Positions 37,001 to 47,402 of a DNA stretch of 64,000 bases are shown here, in pieces. Position numbers and translations under genes: made by a program. The notes beneath the pieces are model-generated. The model was given only the letters and a program-made list of their open reading frames with translations, was not told where the DNA came from and did no database searches. Positions within the stretch are counted from its first letter, which is position 1. The number at the start of each line of letters is the position of its first letter. Source of the stretch: Plasmodium coatneyi (Eukaryota; Apicomplexa; Aconoidasida; Haemosporida; Plasmodiidae); contig NC_033563.1 in the NCBI RefSeq assembly GCF_001680005.1, positions 1,938,501 to 2,002,500 on the forward strand. Direction: 5' to 3'.

Positions 37001-39066
37001 CTTAATTCTTCAACAATCTTTTTTGCTTTTTCTTTTATGCTTTCGTCCATTCTATTAACTCTTTCATCCAAAACATTATAGTTTTTATTTTCCTTCCATC
37101 CTCTCCCCTTACATTCAACTATTTCACTTATTGTGTCCATCATATCTACTATTCCTTCATCTATCAGCCACATATAAACCTTAAAAAAATCATCATTCCT
37201 CCTTCCTCCAAGTATGCTAGATCCACCTCTATATTCACACTTACGATATTCACTATTCCGATATGCGAGTCCTATGTTTTCCATTGCTAAAAATGCATAC
37301 ACGATGTCAAATGTCATTTCATAATTCCCTATATCGTAATACGATAACCATAAATTTAGGAGGTCGCACATGATATCTTTCCCTATTTTCTTCATTGTTC
37401 CTCCTTTTCCTTCGAATGAACTTACTACTCTTTCACCCAAGGTTACCATACCTAAATTCCTCATTAAAACTTTGCACAAATACGCATTCACCTCACCCTG
37501 GTTTACTCCATATCCCTCTTCCACATTATCACATACGACATAATTACTACTGTACGCATCCTTATCACTGTCCTCATCATTTATTTCTTTCGAGAATTCT
37601 TTAAATATATCTTTCACATCATCGAGACTTATATCCTACATGTATAAACAAGAATTATACATTCATCCTGTATATAAGGCATATTTCAATTACCCCCTAT
37701 AGGAATACTTTTACATATATTCGCCACATATATATGACACAATATATTAAGACCATACAGAATTACTCCATGTTTTCTTTAATATTTCCTTCACTTCGCC
37801 CTCTAACTTTTTCTTCCCCTCCTGATCTATTTTTTTCTTTCTTTCTTCTGCTATTTCATTCTTCTTCATTGTGCATGTATTGGAGGTAGTGGATGCAGGA
37901 ACAGGTGGTTGCGTAATGGACTCTAATTCCTGGTCTAACTTCTCTATTGCTTTATTCAAACGTTGATCATCACTTAGACCCCCCCCTTCATTCTCAGTAT
38001 TCCTAAATATTTCATCCAATTTGCCCTTCGGTAAGTTGTACTTCTCATTTGTTAGTACTTCCAATTTTTTCTTATCACCTATTCCTAAGAACGATGTCAT
38101 ACTGTCCAAGTTTTTATTCAACTGATCCCCTTGTTTCTGTTTAGCTATTTCATTCCTACAGTACCATTCACTTACCCATCTCACATCCGCTACCTTCTGA
38201 ATTACCTGCTCCAGTTGCGCCTTTTTCCCGTCCTTTTTTTTTCTTCTTTCATTTTCTCTTTTCTTTTCTTTCTCTTCACGTGCTAATTCCCTAATTTCAT
38301 CGACAATACTTGATTTACCGATAAGTAAACCGGTAATGTCTACGTTCTTACATTTATCAAACATTCCCTTTGGAAGTTTATGCTTCTTTAAGTTCTTATT
38401 CATTTCCGTCTCTATTGTTTTTATAACATATTCCAGTCTACAGTGTTCTTTATAAAATTCTAACATACTTATCATTCCAACTATACATCTAAGATAGGCT
38501 TCCAATTCACTAAACTTCTCAATAGTTACTTTATCCGTCAAATAAATTGACCTTTCCGTTTTCACTCCACTCATGAAATATCTTATTTGCATTATCCCTA
38601 GACATAATATCCTCATATCCAGCTCTTCCCCCTTGTTCCCAGGCCACTTTACGTTACGAAAACAGAGGTTATATATTTCATACGAGTCCTGTCTTCTTAG
38701 CCAACTGAGCAAATCTTTAAAAGTTTTCTTCAGATCCTGCTTCATTTCTTCCTGGAAAAAAAAGAAAATTACCACAAAAACACATGCCTACATATATATA
38801 CCGATATATATGTATGTACTTATATATGTATGTGTATGTATAATAGATGTTCCTTCCACCTTCATATTCCCTTCTCCTTCCTTTTTCCTTCCTTTTTCAA
38901 TATATATATAAAGTTTCCTTACCCTAAATTGGCCCAGTTTACCCATACCGTGTACTTTCATCCATTCCATCATTAAATTGGTGAAGAAATGAAGCTGCTG
39001 TTCGGTCATTTTCTTTCCCCCTCCCGACTGTTGTTGTCTCCCACCTGCTGATCCTGATGGCGCCAT
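34032..39066 (-). CDS. SICAvar: SICA antigen (SICAvar-B), six exons
   Basis: Exons 39066-38923, 38751-37759, 37635-36820, 36681-35700, 35552-35095 and 34541-34032 join in phase to 1300 residues. Exon 1 starts MAPSG. Exon 2 is the SICA domain with AYLRCIVG and a Cys-rich helix (about 49-379). Exon 3 (about 380-651) has VLMRNLGMVTLG and IMCDLLNLW. Exon 4 (about 652-979) is a third Cys-rich domain with an Asn/Lys/Asp-rich C-terminal half. Exon 5 is a Ser/Thr/Pro-rich stalk and membrane span (about 1109-1131, VMSYLLWK). Exon 6 is the conserved cytoplasmic domain (KRRRYRRDHQVRG, RRMIIDIHLEVLDECQKGD), ending in degenerate VPKE.FLPEE repeats. Stop GTTCTTAGG falls inside the repeat array. It is convergent with KIR-8. 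Confidence 0.93.
34615..35035 (-). repeat. Tandem repeat in last intron of SICAvar-B
   Basis: Around fifteen copies of the AAATGCGAAATCCTACACAC unit, with variants TGTGAAATC and CAAACAC spacers. Same position and unit as in SICAvar-A. Confidence 0.85.
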
Positions 39067-40148
39067 ATTTTTCCCTGTACACTTATGCTATTATTATTAT
39101 TATTGTTCGAAAGACCTAAATCTAATAGAAACTTTTACTTTTTTGTAAAAATTTTCTTTTCCTTCCTATGCACAATTGCATTCTGCCTCTAAAAAAAGAG
39201 AAAGAAAGAATCATCCACCCATCATTTTTTTCTCTTTTCCTTCATTAATTTTTTTCATTTTCAAGAAAAGATTCCTTAACCTTTCCTTCTGCTTCCTTAT
39301 ACAATTGCATTCTTCTAAGAAGAAAAAAAGAGAAGGAAGCAAGAAATTACCCACCTTTCCTTCTTTCATCTTCTCTCGAATTTATTTTTTCTTCTTTTTT
39401 TCCTCTTTCTTTAAAAAAAAAAAAGGAAAGAAGCAATTATCCACCTTTTTTTTTTTTTATTTTAATTTTTTTTCTTTTTTCTTTTCAAAAAGGAGAACCT
39501 TCCCTTTTTTTTCATTATATATACTACATTCTTTTATTAAAAAAAAAAAGAGGAAGAAGAAAGAAACTTACCCCCTTTCCTTTCGTTGTATTCACTACAT
39601 TTTTTTATTAAAAAAAAACGTGAGAAATATATGCACCTTCCTTTCTTTTTCTCTCCTTTTCTCCTTTATGTCCCCTTTCTTTTTCCTTCTTTTTTTTTTT
39701 TCTTTCATAAAATTTCCTTTTTTTTTTTCCTTAAAACCGTCCCTTTTTTTTCTTTTTACCTTAACAACACTTTTTCTTTTTTTTTTCCTTTAAATTATCC
39801 TTTCCTTTCTCCTTTAACCTTCCTTTTTTAACACTCAAAACCTATATCTTTAACCCTTAAACTTTCCCTTCTTATTCCCTTAAATCTTCATTCTTTCTTT
39901 TTTTCTCTATAAAGATACCTTCATTACCTGAACCTCCATTTTTTCCTCTAAATCTTCCTTCCTTTCCTTCCCTCCTTAGACACTTCCTTCCACCCCTAAT
40001 AATCTTCTATTCTACCACCCTCAACCCTTCATTTTAACACCCTTAACAACCACCCACCTACCACCAACCACCTAACAACCCACCTACCACCAACCACCCT
40101 AAGAAGGTTCCTCCCACCCTACCACCTTTAACAACCTTCCTTCTTCCA
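39067..40148. other. SICAvar-B 5' flank
   Basis: The first 150 bp match the SICAvar-A upstream block. The rest is alternating poly-T/CTTTT and AAAAAGAGGAAG tracts (39180-39830), then the CCTAACAACC minisatellite (39960-40145). The long frames here are homopolymer products. No gene is seen. Confidence 0.6.
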
Positions 40149-41586
40149 TCATCTGGATGATGATGAAGTATATGGAATAGAATATTCGGACGAATTTATT
40201 GTTGTTGAGATGTCGTCGTCATCATCGAACTCATTAAATTCTCTCCTAAGGGATCTTTTCCTTCTTCCATTTGCAGAATGATTATGCTTCCTCAAGAAAA
40301 AAGGTTTGTACTTGTAAAAAAAATATGCCAATGTTGGTAATGCTACTGCAACAAGTCCACTGGAGACTGCAGCAGGAACAACAGAATTTCCACCAACTTC
40401 GGAACCTGCAGAAGCGTGTCCAGAAGAACCTGGGTTCCACGTTCCCGTGGAACCTGGTCCAGAGGATCCGGGTTTCCAGGTTCCCGTAGAACCTGGACCA
40501 GAGGAACCTGGAGACTGGTGTCCGGTAGAACCGGAACCAGAAGAACCTGGGTTCCAGGTTCCCGTGGAACCGGTACCGGAAGAACCTGGATTCCAGGTTC
40601 CTGTAGAACCGGAACCGGAAGAACCTGGATTCCAAGTTCCAGTGGAACCAGGTCCGGATGAACCAGGTTTCCAGGTTCCCGTAGAACCGGGTCCAGAGGA
40701 ACCAGGAGACTGGTGTCCGGTACTACCGGAACCAGAAGAACCTGGGTTCCAAGTTCCCGTAGAACCTGGTCTTGGACTACCAGTGTTTTGATTACCAGTA
40801 GCTCCAGTTTCTTCTGCTTTTATTACAGCACACGTATCTTTTGATAATGTTCTATTACTGTATTTTTCGTACTTCTTCTGGAATTCATTACAGTAGGCAG
40901 TTCCACTACCATTACCTGCACAGTGCGCATTCATCTTCCCATAGGCGTCAGGAACTGCCCCCAGGGAACTGGAGTATGCATCTAACCCCGTGAAATCTGT
41001 TCCCTGGAACTGTTTACATACAGTCTTCAGGTTGTAATAATCATTAAATACTTCCTTCATGTGGCTAAAATACAGTCTGCTTAAGTCGGCGTACATATTC
41101 TCACACTTACCTTCGGAAAAGTGTTTTCCCAGGGTCGTGTATATTTCACCCATGGCATTCAGAAATTTACTATTGTCCTGTAAATTCCCCGATACTATGT
41201 CCCCTAGCCAGAAATAAAATAGGAAACAACGTTCCTTGTAGATTGGGTCGTGGTTGCTTATCATCTTGGACACGTAATACCACGCACTTGCAATTTTATC
41301 TAAGGAACGACTAGTATTCGGATATTTCTGTAGTATACCCTGAAGACTACTTTTTATTGGATTGACTTGAGAATAAGTACCGTATAGCTTGTGCTTGAAA
41401 TCAAAGTCTCCATACGCCCTCCCTGAAGGTAAGTTATTTGCACTTGGACCCTATAAATATAAGTAATAAAAAATATATGTGTACATGTCCTCACATATCC
41501 ACTGTACTATGTACACAGTGCATATTCTATGTACATTACTGTATACATCCGTAATATGGAATAAAGTGTATTATTCTTTTTACCAT
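40149..41586 (-). CDS. KIR protein with fibrinogen-alpha-like repeat stalk (KIR-9)
   Basis: KIR with coding exon 2 at 41450-40149. The first coding exon is probably the ATG alone (41586-41584, donor GTAAAA), giving 434 residues. MYT from 41548 (donor GTAATG) is an alternative. The ectodomain starts GPSANNLPSGRAYGDF and has LFYFWLGD at about 78-85. The stalk (about 217-350) begins GATGNQNTGSPRPGSTGTWN and then has nine 13-residue units, GSTGTWNPGSSGS / GSTGHQSPGSSGP / GSTGTWKPGSSGP. This looks like the fibrinogen alpha-chain alphaC connector, including its GSPRPGSTGTWNPGSS stretch. The membrane span (about 359-381) continues directly to the tail (FFYKYKPFFLRK) with no intron. The tail is the short form ending YSIPYTSSSSR. 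It is a paralogue of KIR-5. Confidence 0.93.
40404..40805 (-). repeat. 39-bp fibrinogen-like minisatellite in KIR-9
   Basis: Nine in-frame units of 39 bp. A three-unit super-block (HQSP, TWKP, TWNP) occurs twice, pointing to unequal exchange after acquisition. The array is much more GC-rich than its surroundings (GGTTCCAGGTTCCCGTGGAA-like on +). Confidence 0.9.
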
Positions 41587-41901
41587 TTGTTTTAGGTATG
41601 TATATATTCTTCTGAGCTTATAGTGAACCTATGCTCCAAATTACTGTTCATTCATATAGAATGAAATTTTCATACATTCAGAATGGAAAGGGGAAAGTGT
41701 AAGAATATTTTTGGTCCCCTTCAGACCGATCTTTTTTTTTTTACAAATACATATTATATTACTATGCTTCCCCCTTTATATATGTATATACACTGCTACA
41801 TATTTACAATCAACGATAACACACTATACATATGTGTACTAAATCATCATATGTATATATAATTAAAGCCAGAAATATGTAGGAATAAAGAAATATGCAC
41901 A
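41587..41901. other. 5' flank of KIR-9
   Basis: AT-rich, with TA microsatellites. No gene is seen. Confidence 0.4.
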
Positions 41902-43960
41902 GGGTCCCAAAGGAAATAAAAATAACAGAAATAGAGAGGAGATGTAAAGGGATCCAAAAATTTTTTTTTTTTCTCTTATACACGTTCCTTTTTTATACAT
42001 TTTATTTGTACATTATTGTATTGTGTATTCAGTACGATGATTGTTCGTTTGAATATATGACATTATTATTATTATTTACTTCACTTATTTGTTATGTATA
42101 TGAGGAAGGAAGGGAGGAACTAGGCAGGGGAGGGTGTAAATTCCTTTTTTCTTTTGAGCTGAAGAATAATTTTTAGCATGCACGTTGTTATTGCATAGTT
42201 CATTCTCACTTATATGGTGATTATTAAAAAGTTGTTGACACATGCACACATATATATTGTGTATAGTTTATATATATATATATATATGGAGGAATTTCCC
42301 CTACAGGCGTAGGGTATACATGTTATTCGTGTATATAACTAAATAGCTCAATTAATAGAGCAGAATTAATTCTCTATAAGGGGGGAAGGTATTGTGCAAA
42401 TTATATATATATAGTGGAAGGATGCGGGAACACATATATATATATATGTGGAATAAATAAGAAGCACATGTATTTAAAGAGAATTGGATTAATTATATAT
42501 ATAAAAAAGAAGACACATATATGCTTGCTCATTTATAGTAACATCTTCTACAAAGTACACTTTTACTCTCTACGTTTATAGGATTATATTAGCAAACAGT
42601 AGTAATTCTTCTTTTCTTCTTCTTTTCTTTTCTTTTCTTCCAAATTTTTAGTATAAGCACCACATGAAGAACGCACTAACTTCATATATATATGTGTACA
42701 TATATGTACATTGTGTACCATTATTACCCTTATTTATGTTGTGTCATACATTGTAATTTTATGGAATGGTGAATAATATGTAGGGGCAGGGGTGTGCAAA
42801 TACAGGTCATGTGGATCTTTTCCATTTATAGTTTCCCCCTTTATAACTGATGAGCGGTCCAATTTGAATATGTGAACTGAATAATAGTACTTGCGCATCA
42901 TGCATCATGGTGATGCATCCTTATTATACATATACATATATGTATACACATATGTATATATATGGGGTATATATATGCTATATATACACATATATGTATA
43001 TATACATATATGGACATATAGATATGTATGTGTGACTATAATATTTTTGTGAATACAATACTTGTAACTACAATAAATATTACTTATATATGTAGGAAAT
43101 AGAGCAAGCACTGTATGAACAATATAGTAATAGTGTGCATATACACAAACAAACAAACAAACACACAACTCCACACACCCCTCCCCTTCTGCTAATAGTA
43201 AAGGTACATATATGTACACTACTTCCCTGGAATGTAGGAGTACACTATGACTGGAATAAATTGGTGTCTGCCCCATATTCATACTTTTCCTTAAGTAGTG
43301 TAAGAAGGAAGAATATTCGTGCCCTACTTCCATAAAAATAGGAATGGACAACTGTGGAAGAGAGATCCCTTATGAAATGGACCCCTAATGAAGTGGACAA
43401 CCTCCCGCGGTATGCCGAATGGGAATGGAAATTGCTGCTCCTTCATCCTTAAACGGTCCGACGATCGGACGTTACTACTTCTAAACCCCTCCCCCATTTA
43501 TAGGAAGTGTTGTAGTGGGAACATCGTTCCCCCCCTCCCTTTTAGGAGGGTGTGAAATCCTCCCCTTTTGAGGGAGGTCGTAGTGGTGGGGAACATTACC
43601 TTCCCTCTACCCCCCATACACCCCCCTTTTTAGGAGATTGTGTGTGTGGGAAACCCATCCCCTATGGAAGGAGGTTGCAGTGGGAAACCTGTCCACTCCC
43701 CCTTTTAGGAGGGTGTGAAAACCATTTCCCTTTTTTTGGAGGTGGTTGTAGTGGTGGGGAACATTACCTTCCTTTTATCTTTTAGGAGATGTTTGTAGTG
43801 GGGGAACATCCTCCCTCCCTTTATCTTTTAAGAGGTTGTAGTGGGGGGAAACATCATCCCATCTTCCCCCTTCCTTCCCCTCCTTTTTTAGGAGGGTGCA
43901 GTGGGAACATCATACCCTCCTCCCCCTATACACCGCTCCCCTTTTTAGGAAGGTTGTAAG
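41902..43960. repeat. Duplicated non-coding flank, copy 2 (5' of KIR-9)
   Basis: Matches 7086-9330 over most of its length, in the same orientation and order relative to the adjacent minus-strand KIR. It has a shorter TTCCTT array, shorter TA tracts and a different arrangement of GGTTGTAGTGGTGGGG repeats at 43500-43950. Non-coding. Confidence 0.8.
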
Positions 43961-44986
43961 GAGGAGGAAGAAAAGGGATGGTCTAAAAAAGCGAAGGAAA
44001 GGGGGTGTAGAGGAATGAAGGAATAACGTAGAATAAGGAAAGAAGGAATAAGAAGGAAAGAAGCTACGAAGGAAGTGTAAAAGAAGGAATAAGAAGTAGA
44101 GAAGCTAAGAAGGAAAGAAGGAATAAGAAGGAAAGGAAAAAGGAGAAAGGAAGGAAAAAAAAGGAAAGAAGGAAAAGAAAGTGAGGTGCACTTCTTCCCC
44201 CTTTTAATAATAATAATAGTACTTTTCCTAGGAAAGTGTACATATTTTTCCTCCTCTTTTACATTTATGATTATTAAGTAATAATAAGTTTTTTCCCCCC
44301 TACTTTTTTTTTTTTTTCCTAAAATTCCGTGTATACACTACAAATAATTCATCTTTACATGAAATATATAGAGTATGATCCCCTAAGCCTTTCCTTCTTT
44401 CCTTCCTTTTCCCAGTATAGATCACATTTAATATTCTACATAAATGAATGTTACTTTCATTTATTATTTTTCTATTTTTTTATTTTTTTTATTTCATTTT
44501 GATTTTTCTTTTTTTTATTCCGTTTAATTTTTTTTAAAAGGATTGGGGGGAAGGGAAATGTGTAAGATAGAAATATTAAAAAAAAAAAAAGAAAAAAGGA
44601 AGGAAAGAAAAACTAAGGAAAGAAGGAACAAAGGAGGGAAGGAAGCAAGCAAGGGAGCAAGCAACCATATGAGAGAAAAAGAAAGTTTTAATCCTACCTC
44701 TTACATTATATTTCTTATTACTGTGAAACATGTGTTAGTATTCCTGCCTTGTCCCTGTATATAGGGTAACTTTGTGCATATACATGTAATACTGCCATTT
44801 GTAAATTTTAAAAAATGTGTCATTATTGTATAAAGAAGAGAAAATTTTAATATTTTTACATAATTATAATGGGAAGGAGAAACATCCCTGTGTACGCACA
44901 TACTTATTTGTTCTGCATACATATAAGAAAGGAACACAAATTCTTAGCATAAATTCACATTATATATAGTAAAATGCATATGAAAA
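43961..44986. other. Purine repeats and 5' flank of KIR-10
   Basis: GGAATAAGAAGGAAAGAAG repeats at about 44020-44180 and again AGGAAAGAA near 44580-44660. AT-rich DNA elsewhere. No gene is seen. Confidence 0.5.
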
Positions 44987-46433
44987 ATGACACCAGACCC
45001 GGCAAAAACACTCACGGTTAACATTCCTACCTTAATTTTGTATATACACAAATATATATATATGCATATATATATACGCTATATATGTAATACATACATA
45101 TATATGCATATTGCTATTTATATTTGTAGGAAGGAGATTTGAATAAGTTACTCTCAAAAAGAACATATGCTGAATTTAACAATGGAGGGGGGAGTTATAG
45201 TAGCTTCTTCTGTACTTGGCTCCATAGTACAAAGACTGCATTAAAAAGTAAATTGGGGGATTATGAAAATGTTAAGGGTTATGTGGATAAGATTGTAGAT
45301 GCTTGGTGCTACGGATATGCCCTGGGAAGATCACTTTTTCCCTATGGTACAACTTGTAACTTCTTTTATTATTGGTTAGGAGATGTATTATTGGACAAAT
45401 TAAAAGTCACTGCACCATTCTTAGACGTTATGCAGATAATCTACCGAGAATTTAAAAAAATTCCTGGCGAAGAAATTGCTGGCGCAGAGAATAATTGTGA
45501 CATTATATATGAAGATAACATTGACAAAAACCTCTTCCCTAATGCAAAAATATTATATGAGTACCAGCAGGACCAAGATCAAATAAAGCAACAGCTACAG
45601 GAATCCAATAAACAATGTACTTCCGAATATAAAAGTCACCTGGAGACCATTACTGAAGCATGTAAAAAGGTGGAAGAATATTGCGACGAAGGGACAGGTA
45701 AAAATGCTAATGATCAATATTGTATGCAGTTCAATGCCGGGAAGGATGAAGATGGACATTACTGTAGGCAGGACAAACTAAAAATACTAACATGTGAACA
45801 AGTATCTGAACCACAAGATATATTACAAGCTACCGACGTTCAGGATAGACAAACTTCTTCTATGGGAGGAAGGGGGTCTGCAGTGGGCGCAGGCCCTATC
45901 GTTTCCTCCACAATAGGCACACTAATTGGAATACCAGCGGCTGCATTCCTTCTATATAAGGTTAGTACAATTACAATTTACAAAAATATAAGAACATAAT
46001 ATAACTAATATATGTCACACATATATACATACATATATGTATATATGTACATACACACATATATATATATACCCCATATATATATATATATATATATATT
46101 CTTTCAACCCTAACACATCCTTATTCCCGGCTCTCCTTTTTTTAGTACGATCTCCTACCTTCTTGGTTTGGTAAACACACTTTTGGGAATAGCAACAGTA
46201 GGAGAAGTAGACGGAACAGAGGAGCGAAAAGATCCACCATCAGGCGTAACTTCGATACGCTTACGGAATGCACAACAGCGGAATGTGCATCAACCATTGG
46301 CTCCACAACAGACAACTTAACTGAATATTCTGCTCCATACACTACTACAGCGTCCACAAGAACAGGACGAACACCAAATAATAATAGAAGTAGTGCACGA
46401 CAAGTAACCAGTATACATTATCATGCCGCATAA
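44987..46433 (+). CDS. KIR protein, single ectodomain (KIR-10)
   Basis: Exons 44987-45016 (MTPDPAKTLT, donor GTTAAC), 45130-45960 and 46146-46433, phase 0, 382 residues. The ectodomain starts EGDLNKLLSKRTYAEF and has FFYYWLGD. A short Gln/Asp/Ser stalk precedes the membrane span (GPIVSSTIGTLIGIPAAAFLLYK, about 265-287). The tail starts YDLLPSWFGKHTFGNSN and has STIGSTTDNLTEYSAPYTTT. It reads on to SIHYHAA, i.e. it is the long form of the tail. It is a paralogue of KIR-3 and lies in the equivalent place behind the duplicated flank. Donor GTTAGT closes exon 2. Intron 2 is TA/CA microsatellite. Confidence 0.92.
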
Positions 46434-47402
46434 TATTCCTTCTTTACACTAATACACTAATATAATGTACGTAATGTCCCTTCCCCTCCTCAAAAAATTA
46501 TAAATGACCACCATGCACACACTTTGTGTACAGTTTATATGTACTGTTCGAAGAAAAAAAATGACCTTCCCCTAACTATTTTGCTTAATTTTTTTTTATT
46601 TCCCCCCTACATTTTTATTTTACTTTATTATTATTATTTTTTTTTTATTTTTAATTTGTACGTTTGAGTAGCTTCATAATGGAAAGAATATATTCCCCAA
46701 ACTAAGGGAGAAAAAAGAAAAAAAAAGGAGGAAATTAAAAAAAAAAAAGAATAAAAGGATAAAAGAAAAAAAAAAAATAAAAAAACATAAAAGGCAAGGA
46801 AAGAAGGCAGTATAGATAAAATTTTAACCACTATTAAATAAAAGGAAAGGAGAGAGTGCATGTGCGCGTTCGCATGTAATATAAACAATAATAATATTAT
46901 TAATAATATAAATAACAATAATAATATATAATAATATAATAATAATAGTTTAATAATAATGTGAATGTTCATCGAAGACTAATCACATTTTCCACATCAT
47001 AGTAATAATATTAATGTACAATATTTTTGTATGGTCTCATATATATGGAAGGTACAATAATATAACAAGTAACAATTACATGAAGAAAAGGAAAGGAGAA
47101 AGAATAAAAGGAAGTAATAAGAAGGAAAGAGGGAAAGAAGAAAGAAATAAGAAGAAATAAAGAAGGAATAAGAAGGAAAAAAAAAATATATATATAAATA
47201 TATAAATAAATAAATATATAAATAGAGAAAAGGAATTGTTCATATTCATTCGTTCATTAATAATAATTACTTTGCAAAAGTTATGAAGAACTACTGAATA
47301 CTCCATTTATATATATATGAATATATATGTTAGAAGGAAGGAACCGCATTTTCTAACATCACTTTATTATATATACGAAAAAGCATATATTATACCTAAA
47401 CA
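46434..47402. other. Intergenic DNA between KIR-10 and KIR-11
   Basis: AT-rich with AATAATAATATT and GAAGGAATAAGAAGG repeats. No gene is seen. Confidence 0.45.

Noticed and set aside
39176..39831. Phe/Lys-rich open frames
   Set aside because: Poly-T and AAAAAG tracts upstream of SICAvar-B. No codon bias or conserved motif. The same applies to 22401-22844 and 62464-63358.
40416..40791. Long open frames on the + strand (EPEEPGFQVPVEPG-type) opposite the KIR-9 stalk
   Set aside because: They are antisense images of a 39-bp repeat with no stops in several frames. The minus frame continues into the PIR domain, membrane span and tail.
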